A stretch of DNA of 41,941 nt from Aquimarina sp. U1-2 (GCF_017897595.1 NZ_JAGKIK010000024.1:1-41941), one strand, 5' to 3'; shown: positions 7,770 to 17,075, numbered from the stretch's first letter. The notes: a model not told the origin generated them from the letters alone. A program made the numbers and translations.

Positions 7770-9078
7770 TCTAAAACTAATTATTAAGAGAGAGTTTATT
7801 GCACGTGTACGCAATAAAACGTTTGTTATCATGACATTTTTAAGTCCAATGATTTTTGTTGGAATGATTTCTTTGATTGCCTGGTTAGCTACTTTGAATA
7901 ATGATGAGGTGCGCAAAATCGCTTTTTTTGATGAAACTGGTAAATTCGAATCTGATTTTAAAGACACCGATCATATTGATTACATTAATTACAGTAAATT
8001 ACCTCTAAATGATGCCAAAGATTCTGTAGTGATTAACAAAATGTATGGATTGCTGTATATTCCAAATAAGCAAACCAACAATGAGCTCGCTTCTGCTATT
8101 CAATTTTATGCTGAAGAAGCGCCTAGTATTTCTATTCTGAATAATATAGAGTCTATTATTGCTACTAAACTTACCAACCAAAATATTAAGGAAAAGGGTC
8201 TTGATTTAGACGTTATTAAAAATTCTAGAGCCAAAGTACGCATCCAAATCGAAAATTTTTATGGCGAAAAAACATCCAAAATGACCAATTACGTAAAAAT
8301 GTTTTTTGGAGGTGCTGCAGGATATCTTCTAATGATGTTTATTATTATCTATGGTAACATGGTAATGCGATCTGTGATTGAAGAAAAATCGAATCGCATA
8401 ATAGAAATCATTATTTCATCAGTCAAACCGTTGCAACTGATGATGGGAAAAATTTTGGGAACCTCGTTAGCCGGAATTTCACAATTTATAATTTGGGTGA
8501 TTTTAGGTGGTGTTTTAGTAACCGTAGCTACTGCCGTTTTAGGAATTGATACAACGGTCACCGCTACTGGGTTTGGATCTTCTATTCAAGCCGTCGAAGA
8601 AACACAAGGAGAAACCATAGCAAGTGCCACAGCCTTAGTATTAGAAATACAAAAATTGCCATTAGGGGTGTTATTGTTGTCCTTTCTGATTTATTTTGTT
8701 GGTGGCTACTTTTTGTACAGCTCAATTTATGCTGCTATAGGGGCAGCTGTCGATAGTGAAACAGACTCTCAACAATTTATGTTACCCATTATTTTGCCAC
8801 TTGTTTTAGGGATATATGTAGGTTTTTTTTCGGTTATAGAAAATCCGCATGGTACTATTTCTATGGTGTTTTCAATGATTCCGCTCACCTCACCAATCGT
8901 TATGTTAATGCGCATCCCTTTTGGAGTACCATGGTGGGAAGTATTAATTTCTATTTTTCTATTACTAGGAAGTATTATATTTATGGTATGGCTAGCCGGA
9001 AAAATATATAGAGTCGGAATTCTAATGTACGGTAAAAAGCCAAGCTATAAAGAATTGTTCAAATGGTTAAGATATTAA
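7762..9078 (+). CDS. ABC-2 type permease (NatB-like)
   Basis: This 438-residue membrane subunit has one N-terminal helix (about residues 20-43), an extracytoplasmic domain to about 185, and then five or more membrane helices. The conserved VMRSVIEEKSNRIIEIIISS of ABC-2/NatB permeases starts near residue 201, followed by KPLQLMMGKILG. The 8-base overlap with the ATPase gene implies coupled translation. Flavobacterial relatives are often annotated as Na+ or drug exporters, but nothing here fixes the substrate. Confidence 0.92.
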   Translation: MSNLKLIIKREFIARVRNKTFVIMTFLSPMIFVGMISLIAWLATLNNDEVRKIAFFDETGKFESDFKDTDHIDYINYSKLPLNDAKDSVVINKMYGLLYIPNKQTNNELASAIQFYAEEAPSISILNNIESIIATKLTNQNIKEKGLDLDVIKNSRAKVRIQIENFYGEKTSKMTNYVKMFFGGAAGYLLMMFIIIYGNMVMRSVIEEKSNRIIEIIISSVKPLQLMMGKILGTSLAGISQFIIWVILGGVLVTVATAVLGIDTTVTATGFGSSIQAVEETQGETIASATALVLEIQKLPLGVLLLSFLIYFVGGYFLYSSIYAAIGAAVDSETDSQQFMLPIILPLVLGIYVGFFSVIENPHGTISMVFSMIPLTSPIVMLMRIPFGVPWWEVLISIFLLLGSIIFMVWLAGKIYRVGILMYGKKPSYKELFKWLRY

Positions 9079-9082
9079 TGTA

Positions 9083-9976
9083 ATGATTCAGGAAGAAATT
9101 GCAGATCAGGTAAAAGAAGTTATACAAGAAGACATTTGGGGTGTTATCAAAGGTTTTCTTGAATATGAGATTTTTCATTTTGGAGAAAAGAAGCCGATTG
9201 TGCTTACCGTTGGGCTTTTGTTGTTTGTGATTATTGTTTTTATCGTAACTTCTGTATTCTTGAAGTTTTTGAAGCGAATTGTAACTCGCAGAATGGAAAA
9301 TCAAGACAAACAAAAATTCGAGTCGGTTTTCTCATTCTCTAAGTACTTCGTTTATTTTATAGTTATATTTTTTGCATTAGACAGTATAGGATTTAATATT
9401 ACTGCCGTTTTTGCGGCTTCAGCGGCATTATTAGTAGGTGTTGGACTTGCTTTACAAACCTTTATTCAGGATATTTTATCGGGTATTTTTATTTTTATTG
9501 ATAAAACCGTACATGTAGGCGATATTATAGAACTAGAAGATAAGATCGGTAGGGTAGAAGAGATTAAACTAAGAACAACCAGAACGGTGACTATTGATAA
9601 TAAGGTCTTAATTATTCCAAATCACAAATATCTTACTTCAACCTTATACAATTGGACTCAAAATGGTAGTCTTACACGAGAGTCAGTACATGTAGGCGTA
9701 GCTTACGGTAGCGATACACAATTGGTCAAAGAGTTACTTATTAAAGCCGCTATATCTAATAGTTATGTACTTAAAGAACCACCACCGCTCGTTTTATTTA
9801 CAGATTTTGCCGATAGTTCATTAAACTTTAAAGTAGTTTTTACAATAACCGATAGTTTTATGGCAAATATTCATAAAAGTGAAATACGTTTTGAGATAGA
9901 TCGCCTGTTTAGAGAACATGATGTTAGTATTCCCTTTCCTCAACGTGTAGTTACGCTAATAAAAGATAAAGAATAA
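9083..9976 (+). CDS. MscS-family mechanosensitive channel
   Basis: This is a 297-residue small-conductance mechanosensitive channel that would release solutes on hypo-osmotic shock. Three membrane helices are visible at about residues 33-60, 85-105 and 108-140. The third is the pore helix, with ASAALLVGVGLALQ and then FIQDILSGIFIF. The beta domain that follows contains VHVGDIIELEDKIGRVEEI and TIDNKVLIIPNHKYLTS, both typical. It begins 4 bases after the ABC permease stop and is probably cotranscribed with it. Confidence 0.94.
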   Translation: MIQEEIADQVKEVIQEDIWGVIKGFLEYEIFHFGEKKPIVLTVGLLLFVIIVFIVTSVFLKFLKRIVTRRMENQDKQKFESVFSFSKYFVYFIVIFFALDSIGFNITAVFAASAALLVGVGLALQTFIQDILSGIFIFIDKTVHVGDIIELEDKIGRVEEIKLRTTRTVTIDNKVLIIPNHKYLTSTLYNWTQNGSLTRESVHVGVAYGSDTQLVKELLIKAAISNSYVLKEPPPLVLFTDFADSSLNFKVVFTITDSFMANIHKSEIRFEIDRLFREHDVSIPFPQRVVTLIKDKE

Positions 9977-10013
9977 ATATAAAAATTAAAGAACCGTATA
10001 CATACACGCCCCT

Positions 10014-10916
10014 ATGATGAGAAATAAAAATTTGTACATAATTTTATTGTTTCTTGGCGTGTTTTGTGAATTAAGCGCTCAAGTTACAGATTTGATGCGG
10101 GTTGAGTATGCTTATATACCTCAGTCTAATAGCGATAATACCTATCGTAGATTCCGGATGTCTGCCAATTATCCCATCAAAATTAATGATGAGGGTACGT
10201 ATTTGGTGATTTCTCCTCAATATCGATACAATGATCTCAATATAAGCGACAGGCTACCTTTTGAAGAAGGTGGAGATTTAAATGTATTTCAAACATTTTC
10301 TTTAGAACTCGGGTATACCTTTAAAATGAAAAATGACTGGCGTTTCGGGGCAAAATTAGGTGCTGGGATGTCTTCTAATTTTGAAGGCTCAGGTATAGAA
10401 AGTGACGATTTCAGATATACTACATCTGTATTTTTTGTAAAAAGCTACAAAAAACTACAAGCTCCCAAAACGGCAAGACTTATTATTGGGTTGCGCTATG
10501 CTACACCTGCGAGTATTACTTTTCCTTTACCCATTATAAATTATTTCAAAAGATTTCATCCAAATTGGTCTTACTCTTTAGGAACTCCAAAAACAAGTAT
10601 TAAATACTTTATTAACCAAAAAAATACGATTCAGACCTTTGTGGGGTTGGATCGATTTTACGGAAATCTACAAAATAATAGAAGGTTTACAGATCAGAAC
10701 GGAGAAACAAAAATTGCAGAAAATGCATCTATGCTTAATATTATAGGAGCTTTAGGGTACGAATATTATTTTACGGAACATTTATTGTTCTACACCTATT
10801 CGGGATATACATTAAGTAACGAAATTCGCTTGCGAGATAACAATCAGCAAAATGTTTTGGTCATCAATGAGGCAAACACATTTTACATTCGCAGTGGTAT
10901 AAAATTGAAAATATAA
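10014..10916 (+). CDS. DUF6268-like outer-membrane beta-barrel protein
   Basis: The 300-residue product has a signal peptide ending near ELSAQ (residue 23). It then consists of alternating amphipathic strands with many aromatic residues and a terminal strand TFYIRSGIKLKI, as in outer-membrane barrels. The pattern matches what I know of DUF6268 proteins of Bacteroidota; function is unknown. Its stop codon overlaps the ATG of the sigma-54 response regulator by one base, so the two are translated together. Confidence 0.75.
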   Translation: MMRNKNLYIILLFLGVFCELSAQVTDLMRVEYAYIPQSNSDNTYRRFRMSANYPIKINDEGTYLVISPQYRYNDLNISDRLPFEEGGDLNVFQTFSLELGYTFKMKNDWRFGAKLGAGMSSNFEGSGIESDDFRYTTSVFFVKSYKKLQAPKTARLIIGLRYATPASITFPLPIINYFKRFHPNWSYSLGTPKTSIKYFINQKNTIQTFVGLDRFYGNLQNNRRFTDQNGETKIAENASMLNIIGALGYEYYFTEHLLFYTYSGYTLSNEIRLRDNNQQNVLVINEANTFYIRSGIKLKI

Positions 10917-12079
10917 TGGCAAAAATTTTAGTTATAGAAGACGAGGCAGCAATTAGAAGAGTATTGGTTAAAATTCTTTCTGAAGAGAATGATACCTATG
11001 AAGTTGTAGAAGCTGAAGATGGATTATCAGGAATAGAGCAAATTAAATCAGATGATTTTGATCTGGTGCTTTGTGATATTAAAATGCCAAAGATGGATGG
11101 TGTAGAAGTACTGGAGGCCGTAAAAAAAATCAAACCAGAAATTCCTTTTGTAATGATTTCTGGTCATGGGGATTTGGATACGGCAGTAAATACAATGCGA
11201 TTAGGAGCCTTCGACTATATTTCGAAACCGCCAGACCTTAACCGTTTACTTAATACCGTTCGCAACGCACTCGATAGAAAAGAATTAGTCGTAGAAAATA
11301 AGATGTTAAAGAGAAAGGTGTCCAAAAACTACGACATGATAGGCGAGTCTAAAGCTATTTCAGATATCAAAGATATGATTGAAAAAGTAGCTACAACAGA
11401 TGCCAGAGTTTTGATCACTGGATCAAATGGAACAGGTAAAGAATTGGTAGCACACTGGATTCATCAAAAAAGTGAACGTTCCTCGGGACCTATTATAGAA
11501 GTGAACTGTGCCGCAATTCCTGGTGAATTGATAGAAAGTGAACTTTTTGGACATGTTAAAGGCGCATTCACCTCGGCCAATAAAGATCGTGCCGGTAAGT
11601 TTGAAGCTGCAAATGGAGGAACTATTTTTCTTGATGAAATAGGGGATATGAGTCTTTCTGCACAAGCTAAAGTACTGCGAGCTTTACAAGAAAATAAAAT
11701 ACAACGAGTAGGTAGCGATAAGGATATCAAAGTCAATGTGAGAGTACTTGCAGCAACTAATAAAGATCTCAAAAAAGAGATTGCCGAAAACAAATTTAGA
11801 GAAGATTTATACCATAGATTAGCAGTGATTTTGATTAAAGTACCATCACTTAATGAACGACGAGAAGATATACCTTTACTAGTGAACTACTTTGCACAAA
11901 AAATTGCTACTGAACAAGGATCACCTGTAAAAGACTTTTCAGCAAAGGCAATCAAACAGTTGCAGCAATATGATTGGACAGGTAATATTCGAGAACTGCG
12001 TAATGTTGTAGAACGACTCATTATTTTGGGGGGTAAAGAAGTAAGCGAAGAAGATGTAAAACTCTTTGCAGCAAAGTAA
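10916..12079 (+). CDS. Sigma-54-dependent response regulator lacking a DNA-binding domain
   Basis: The N-terminal receiver domain (about 1-120) has the acidic pair Glu8/Asp9, the phospho-acceptor Asp54 in LCDIKMPKMDG, and the later SGHGD and SKPPDLNRL. The AAA+ domain follows, with Walker A GSNGTGKE near residue 170, the sigma-54 contact loop reading GAFTSA instead of GAFTGA, Walker B GGTIFLDEIGD and the arginine-finger region FREDLYHRL. The protein stops at 387 residues, just after the AAA+ lid, so the Fis-type helix-turn-helix of NtrC is missing. No histidine kinase is next to it. Such short forms occur in Bacteroidota and presumably act on RpoN from solution. Confidence 0.92.
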   Translation: MAKILVIEDEAAIRRVLVKILSEENDTYEVVEAEDGLSGIEQIKSDDFDLVLCDIKMPKMDGVEVLEAVKKIKPEIPFVMISGHGDLDTAVNTMRLGAFDYISKPPDLNRLLNTVRNALDRKELVVENKMLKRKVSKNYDMIGESKAISDIKDMIEKVATTDARVLITGSNGTGKELVAHWIHQKSERSSGPIIEVNCAAIPGELIESELFGHVKGAFTSANKDRAGKFEAANGGTIFLDEIGDMSLSAQAKVLRALQENKIQRVGSDKDIKVNVRVLAATNKDLKKEIAENKFREDLYHRLAVILIKVPSLNERREDIPLLVNYFAQKIATEQGSPVKDFSAKAIKQLQQYDWTGNIRELRNVVERLIILGGKEVSEEDVKLFAAK

Positions 12080-12090
12080 GGTTGATATAG

Positions 12091-12115
12091 ATGCTTCGAC
12101 AGAGTCTCGATATAT
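12091..12115. repeat. Fragment of a dispersed CTCGATA-type repeat
   Basis: The bases around TTCGACAGAGTCTCGATATA, 12 bases past the response-regulator stop, resemble half of the inverted TGTATCGAGA repeat at 35786-35850. The similarity is short, so this is a weak call. Confidence 0.3.
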
Positions 12116-12122
12116 TCCCGTG

Positions 12123-12644
12123 ATGAAAAAAATGCTATGTTGTATACTAGTTTGGTATTATACCTTTGATAGTTCAGGGCAATATGATCCTGATGCTATA
12201 AATTATGGTATTGTAGCGATTAAAAGTTTCGGATTAGAGAATGAAATTGCTTTGGGAGCCAGAATCGAATACGCATCAAATTGCTATACCACGTTTATAG
12301 GTGAATATAACAGAACTTTTGCCATCAATGCTACAGATACATATCAAGAATTTAATGAGTTTGCGCTTGGGGTCAATTTAATTATGTTTAATTGGTATCC
12401 TACTACAATTACTGCGGGTATAGGTTATTTAGTGAATGATTATGATGAATTTGAGGCTATTCAGGATGAAGCTTTTTTAGGATTCAGATCAGGAGACTTT
12501 AACCACGGTGCGCAAATTAAAATGAGAGCATTATATCAAATAACTACTCCCATACATATTTTTGCAGAACTAAATGTTAAGAGTTTAGGAAGAAGATTCG
12601 ATACGTTCTTAGTGGGATTTAGCTACAATTTTAGTGCTAGGTAA
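12123..12644 (+). CDS. Putative small outer-membrane protein
   Basis: The product is not recognised. The reading frame is open from 12066, inside the regulator gene, but the ATG at 12123 is chosen because a signal-peptide-like MKKMLCCILVWYYTF starts there. The 173 residues are rich in aromatic and alternating hydrophobic segments and end in FLVGFSYNFSAR, a terminal beta-strand with Phe near the end. This suggests an 8-stranded outer-membrane barrel. It lies 43 bases behind the response regulator and may belong to the same operon. Confidence 0.6.
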   Translation: MKKMLCCILVWYYTFDSSGQYDPDAINYGIVAIKSFGLENEIALGARIEYASNCYTTFIGEYNRTFAINATDTYQEFNEFALGVNLIMFNWYPTTITAGIGYLVNDYDEFEAIQDEAFLGFRSGDFNHGAQIKMRALYQITTPIHIFAELNVKSLGRRFDTFLVGFSYNFSAR

Positions 12645-12698
12645 CATGTAACAGACCTAAAACTTTAGTATCTTTCGAGATATAACACACAAACATTT

Positions 12699-13577
12699 AT
12701 GAAAAAGGTTAATCACGAAGATTTTAAGGTCACAAGTGCCGTTGAGCTGTCAAAAATCCCTACTCATTATGATCTCAAAGCCAGTGAGAAAAAAATTGAA
12801 GATGAACTCGAAGAGGTTCGTGAAAAATTAGGAGAACTTCAGGATACGTTATACGCCCATGGTAAATACGCGGTACTGGTTTGCTTACAGGGTATGGATA
12901 CGGCAGGTAAAGACAGTCTGATTCGAGAAGTTTTTAAAGATTTTAATACTCGTGGGATTATTGTACATAGCTTTAAAGTACCCACAGCTCTAGAACTTGA
13001 TCATGATTATTTATGGAGACATTACATTGCTTTGCCACAACGCGGAAAGTTTGGTGTCTTTAATAGAACACATTATGAAAATGTTTTAGTAACTCGCGTA
13101 CATCCTGAATATATTATGAATGAAAATCTTCCGGGAATAGCAAATGTAGAAGATATAACTGATGAGTTTTGGGATAAACGTTTTGAACAAATTCGCAATT
13201 TTGAACAACATATTGCAGAAAATGGAACCCTGATCTATAAATTCTACTTGCACTTGTCAAAAGAAGAACAAAAGCATCGACTATTGCGTAGGCTAGAAAA
13301 GAAGGAGAAAAATTGGAAATTTTCAGCAGGTGACTTAAAAGAACGCAAGCTTTGGGATCAATATCAAAGCTGCTATCAGGATGCGATTAATCGTACCTCA
13401 AAAACGCATGCCCCGTGGTATGTGATACCAGCAGATGATAAACCTACTGCCAGATATATTGTTGCAAGAATACTATATGATACTCTAAAAACATATAAGG
13501 ATATCAAAGAGCCAGAACTTGATGTAGAAACTATGGCGAATCTCGAAGAGTATAAGAAACAACTAGAAAACGAATAA
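12699..13577 (+). CDS. Polyphosphate kinase 2 family (class III-like)
   Basis: PPK2 enzymes move phosphate between polyphosphate and nucleotides. The 292 residues form one P-loop kinase domain. The Walker A region is QGMDTAGKDSLIR near residues 66-78, and the lid and Walker B regions include GVFNRTHYENVLVTRVHPEY near 120-140. RLLRRLEKKEKNWKFSAGDLKER near 193-215 is a typical PPK2 lid. The QGMDTAGKD variant points to the class III subgroup, which can phosphorylate AMP and ADP; that assignment is inference. A TATCTTTC sequence upstream is a near match to the -7 box. Confidence 0.9.
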   Translation: MKKVNHEDFKVTSAVELSKIPTHYDLKASEKKIEDELEEVREKLGELQDTLYAHGKYAVLVCLQGMDTAGKDSLIREVFKDFNTRGIIVHSFKVPTALELDHDYLWRHYIALPQRGKFGVFNRTHYENVLVTRVHPEYIMNENLPGIANVEDITDEFWDKRFEQIRNFEQHIAENGTLIYKFYLHLSKEEQKHRLLRRLEKKEKNWKFSAGDLKERKLWDQYQSCYQDAINRTSKTHAPWYVIPADDKPTARYIVARILYDTLKTYKDIKEPELDVETMANLEEYKKQLENE

Positions 13578-13593
13578 AAATCAGTAGAGTCCC

Positions 13594-13652
13594 AATTAAA
13601 GAAATTAGACCGCTACACTTTTAGAGAATAGAACAAAGACTTAACTTTGTGA
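13594..13652 (-). repeat. Dispersed repeat R3, copy 1
   Basis: The reverse complement of this segment aligns with 21320-21379. The core AAGTCTTTGTTCTATT is identical, and the following 30 bases (through AGCGGTCTA and TTTCTTTAA) differ at about six positions. It begins 16 bases after the PPK2 stop codon, and a TAACTTTG -7 box for the next gene lies inside it. Confidence 0.8.
13642..13649 (+). promoter_or_regulatory. Predicted -7 box for the M28 peptidase
   Basis: TAACTTTG matches TAnnTTTG and lies within dispersed repeat R3, about 118 bases before the ATG. If used, the repeat provides the promoter. Confidence 0.35.
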
Positions 13653-13766
13653 AAATTTGTTTATCAAAATCTTTAGAACGTTAATTTAACTAATACATAA
13701 TTCGGATTAAATTTTTTGTCTGAAGCCACTACTCACAAAATAAATACATCGAATATAATTACGCTT

Positions 13767-15152
13767 ATGTCAAAAAAAATAATTTTTATTCTTTTAGTAT
13801 GGTCTACACATTGTTTTGCCCAAAATAAGGTACAGCAGGATTCTACAATGCTCAAAAAATTGTATGACACTTCGTTACTTAATGGCAAAAGCTATACATG
13901 GTTGGATTATTTATCAAATCAGATAGGGGGTCGGCTTTCTGGTTCTGTTAATGCTCAAAAAGCAGTAGAGTGGGCTGAGAAAGAATTAAATACCTTGGGG
14001 TTGGATAAAGTTTGGCTTCAGTCGGTAATGGTTCCAAAATGGACTCGGGGTGTAACAGAGTTTGCCTATATTGAAACTGAACCCGGTAGAACTACAAACG
14101 TACCTATCTGTGCTCTAGGAGGATCTGTTCCTACGCCTATCGGTGGTATCAAAGCTTCGGTAGTAGAAGTAAAAGGAATAGAGGATCTTCGAAAATTGGG
14201 ATCAGATCAAATTACAGGAAAGATTGTGTTTTTTAACCGACCTATGCAGGCAGATCTTATAGAAACATTCAAAGCCTACGGAGGATGTGTTGATCAAAGG
14301 TATTCTGGAGCTGCCGAAGCTGCAAATTTTGGAGCAGTAGGTGTAATTGTACGATCAATGAATTTGAGACTAGACGACTATCCGCATACGGGAGCTATGA
14401 GTTATGGTAATTTACCAGATGCCGATAAGATTCCGGCAGCAGCGATAAGTACGAATGGCGCAGATCTATTGAGTTCTATGCTTACGCTTAATCCTGATAT
14501 CAAGTTTCATATCAATATGAATTGCCGAACCTGGAAAGATGTAGAGTCATTCAATGTGATTGGTGAGATTACGGGTAGCGAATTGCCTAACGAATATATG
14601 GTGGTTGGTGGCCATTTGGACTCCTGGGATTTAGGAGATGGTGCACATGATGATGGGGCCGGGGTGGTACAATCTATGGAAGTATTACGATTATTTAAAG
14701 AAATAGGGTACGCCCCTAAACGATCTTTGCGGGTAGTATTATTTATGAATGAAGAAAATGGATTAAGAGGCGGTAAAAAATATGCAGCAGTAGCAAAAAG
14801 TAAAGGTGAAAATCACGTTTTTGCTCTAGAAAGTGATTCGGGAGGGTTTACTCCACGCGGATTTTCGTTTGATTGTGATGATGCCAATTTTGAACAAGTC
14901 AAAAGCTGGACTACATTGTTTGAGCCTTATTTGATTCATTATTTTGCCAAAGGCGGAAGCGGTGCTGATATTGGTCCGTTAAAAAAAGAAGGTATAGTAC
15001 TGGCCGGATTGCGACCAGATTCTCAACGCTATTTTGATTACCATCATGCTAAAAACGACACTTTTGATGCCATAAATAAGCGCGAACTCGAATTAGGAGC
15101 AGCAACCATGGCTAGTTTGGTGTATCTTTTTGATAGGTATGGGGTAAAATAA
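13767..15152 (+). CDS. M28-family zinc metallopeptidase (carboxypeptidase Q-like)
   Basis: This is an exported aminopeptidase/carboxypeptidase with two zinc ions. The zinc ligands are visible: His and Asp in GGHLDSWDLGDGAHDDGAG near residues 280-300, Glu-Glu in MNEENGLRGG near 328, Asp in ESDSGG near 355 and His in YHHAKNDTFD near 430. A PA-like insert lies between about 110 and 240. The frame is open from a TTG at 13716, but the ATG at 13767 starts a clean signal peptide (MSKKIIFILLVWSTHCFAQ) and is preferred, giving 461 residues. Confidence 0.93.
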   Translation: MSKKIIFILLVWSTHCFAQNKVQQDSTMLKKLYDTSLLNGKSYTWLDYLSNQIGGRLSGSVNAQKAVEWAEKELNTLGLDKVWLQSVMVPKWTRGVTEFAYIETEPGRTTNVPICALGGSVPTPIGGIKASVVEVKGIEDLRKLGSDQITGKIVFFNRPMQADLIETFKAYGGCVDQRYSGAAEAANFGAVGVIVRSMNLRLDDYPHTGAMSYGNLPDADKIPAAAISTNGADLLSSMLTLNPDIKFHINMNCRTWKDVESFNVIGEITGSELPNEYMVVGGHLDSWDLGDGAHDDGAGVVQSMEVLRLFKEIGYAPKRSLRVVLFMNEENGLRGGKKYAAVAKSKGENHVFALESDSGGFTPRGFSFDCDDANFEQVKSWTTLFEPYLIHYFAKGGSGADIGPLKKEGIVLAGLRPDSQRYFDYHHAKNDTFDAINKRELELGAATMASLVYLFDRYGVK

Positions 15153-15171
15153 TCAGTATTTAAATTTTTTG

Positions 15172-15873
15172 ATGAAAGAAAATGTAATCGGGATATTAAT
15201 ACTTATCTTATATTTTTCTCCCGTTCTGTACCAATTGGTTATTGTTCTAAAGGAATATAAAGCAGGAAATAGAAAACCTTTCAAAAAGCTCAAAAGATTC
15301 TTGAAAGTCAGTTTTCTAATTCTAATTCCCATCCTAATAATATTCGTAATATTAAGCCATACAAATTATCTCAATTATGAAAGTCCTATCACATACGATA
15401 GGATTGACCAAATTACTTTTGAAAATTTCAGAGGGATAGAATTTTTTAAGAAGTCGTTATACGGAAATAAGCGTTTTGCTTACGTTGTCACATCAATAGA
15501 AAGTGATATTGATGGTAATGAAGTGACTGTTCAATCATATTTTCATCCATCCAGGTCATTTGTGTATAATAATCATTCTACTAGTAAGGAATTATTATCT
15601 CATGAATTGTATCATTTTAAAATTACGGAGTTGTACACTAGAAAATTAAAAAAGAAACTATCTAATCTTAAAACTAACAATACTGCGGTTATTGAAGAAA
15701 TCATAAGCAACACTCGTATAGAAGAAAGAAGCTACCAAAAACAATATGATTATGACACTTTTCACAGTTACGTTTATGGAGAGCAAAAAAAGTACGAGAA
15801 AATTATTGATAGTTTATTAAATTTGCTTTCCAAATTTAAACAACCAAAAGTAATTATTAATGATGAGAGTTAA
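15172..15873 (+). CDS. Membrane-anchored HExxH protein (DUF922-like)
   Basis: This 233-residue protein has two membrane helices near the N-terminus (about 5-27 and 43-66) separated by a basic loop, then an external domain. Near residue 145 it contains SHELYHFKITELYTRKL. HELYH fits the zinc-metallopeptidase motif HExxH, and the following residues resemble the DUF922 family as I know it. The C-terminus is a charged helical tail. No substrate is known. The frame is open to a TTG at 15169, but the ATG at 15172 is preferred. It overlaps the next gene by 14 bases. Confidence 0.65.
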   Translation: MKENVIGILILILYFSPVLYQLVIVLKEYKAGNRKPFKKLKRFLKVSFLILIPILIIFVILSHTNYLNYESPITYDRIDQITFENFRGIEFFKKSLYGNKRFAYVVTSIESDIDGNEVTVQSYFHPSRSFVYNNHSTSKELLSHELYHFKITELYTRKLKKKLSNLKTNNTAVIEEIISNTRIEERSYQKQYDYDTFHSYVYGEQKKYEKIIDSLLNLLSKFKQPKVIINDES

Positions 15874-16615
15874 GTTTTTTTTACTCGTATTGGTAAGTCT
15901 TTCCTTTATCAAATGTGACGATAAAAACGCTAAATACCCTACTGATAAAAGGTATTGGGATCCAATGGATTATGCTAATGTTATAACAGAACTAAAGTAT
16001 GGTTACGAATCAGATGAGGTGTTGCCGAGCTATAAAGATCCAGAAAGTAAAGTTGTATTTGAAAAATTGATTGATCAACAAAATTTCAAGGTGATCCTGG
16101 ATGATGATGAACTGGGTAAAAAACATAGAAATGAGGTTGCATCTGACTTTTTCATGCGTTGGAGAGATATGAATTCAATTTATAGGCAACGAGACAGAAA
16201 GGATAATTTCATTTATGACCGAGAATTGATTAAAGTTTGGCATTTTGGTTTGAGTTTACAATTAAGATATTTCAAATTGGGAAATGATGTGATAACTAAA
16301 ACTTCAGCAGATCCAAATTCTGGACAATCAAGTAGGTTGATAAATTCGAATATAAGAAGTTTACTGAGCAATTTCAATAATTATCTTGATGAAATTAATG
16401 AGGAAAAATCTTTTTCTGAAGAAGGAAAGAAAATGATTAGCGAAGGAATTGATGAATACTTTTCAAAATTAGTTGATTTGTATCCAGAAGCTAACTATAG
16501 CGCGATACAGAGGAATATTGAATTGTTAAATAAAAAGTCTCAATCTTCAGACATCAAAGCATCTTTAACAAAATTGAATGATCTAATAAAATCTAAAAAA
16601 GAAACGCAGGTGTAG
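15860..16615 (+). CDS. Unrecognised exported protein, possible lipoprotein
   Basis: No family is recognised. The 251 residues start with a short hydrophobic leader ending in FIKC near residue 20. Cys fits lipidation, but Lys just before it is unusual for a lipobox. The rest is charged, mainly helical and soluble, with WDPMDYANVI early and a Lys-rich tail. Two ATGs (15860, 15863) are adjacent. The 14-base overlap with the HExxH membrane protein suggests that the two work together, perhaps with this as partner or substrate; that is inference. Confidence 0.6.
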   Translation: MMRVKFFLLVLVSLSFIKCDDKNAKYPTDKRYWDPMDYANVITELKYGYESDEVLPSYKDPESKVVFEKLIDQQNFKVILDDDELGKKHRNEVASDFFMRWRDMNSIYRQRDRKDNFIYDRELIKVWHFGLSLQLRYFKLGNDVITKTSADPNSGQSSRLINSNIRSLLSNFNNYLDEINEEKSFSEEGKKMISEGIDEYFSKLVDLYPEANYSAIQRNIELLNKKSQSSDIKASLTKLNDLIKSKKETQV

Positions 16616-16623
16616 TTTCATCA

Positions 16624-16989
16624 TCAACAATCAAACGCTCCATCGCATACAATCATGATATAACATATTGCTATACAACTTACCATGATATTCAGTAACG
16701 GTAGGCTGGCAAATACAATGGTTCCAAGATTTCGTTTTTTAACAAACAAAATCCATGCGACGATCAAGCTTATACCCGTAATAAAAGGATACACTAAAAA
16801 GCTTATAAAAAGTAGTAGTGTAGGTAGGCTATCTTGAGATCCTGAACTGTCAAACATCATGACCGACATCATAATCACCAGTAAAGACGGAATGATAAGT
16901 AATCCAAAAATAAGTGTAGTGATAATAAGATAGTTTCTAGTATAGTTTCTTTTTTTATTTTGATTGTCTAAAGTGGGAGGATGGGACAT
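16624..16989 (-). CDS. Small three-helix membrane protein, unknown
   Basis: This 121-residue protein is not recognised. After a polar start with KKRNYTRNY it has three hydrophobic segments, at about residues 20-45, 57-85 and 92-113, and ends CDGAFDC. The two terminal cysteines and the basic N-terminus suggest an N-in inner-membrane protein. It is convergent with the preceding gene and leaves only 8 bases between the stops. The MATE exporter starts divergently 86 bases beyond its start. Confidence 0.6.
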   Translation of the reverse strand: MSHPPTLDNQNKKRNYTRNYLIITTLIFGLLIIPSLLVIMMSVMMFDSSGSQDSLPTLLLFISFLVYPFITGISLIVAWILFVKKRNLGTIVFASLPLLNIMVSCIAICYIMIVCDGAFDC

Positions 16990-17075
16990 AATTTTAGATT
17001 TCGACAGTTAAATATACAATAACATTAGCTTATTTTAGCTAGGTTCTTCTACCTTTACAGCCCTTAAATTAAGAA

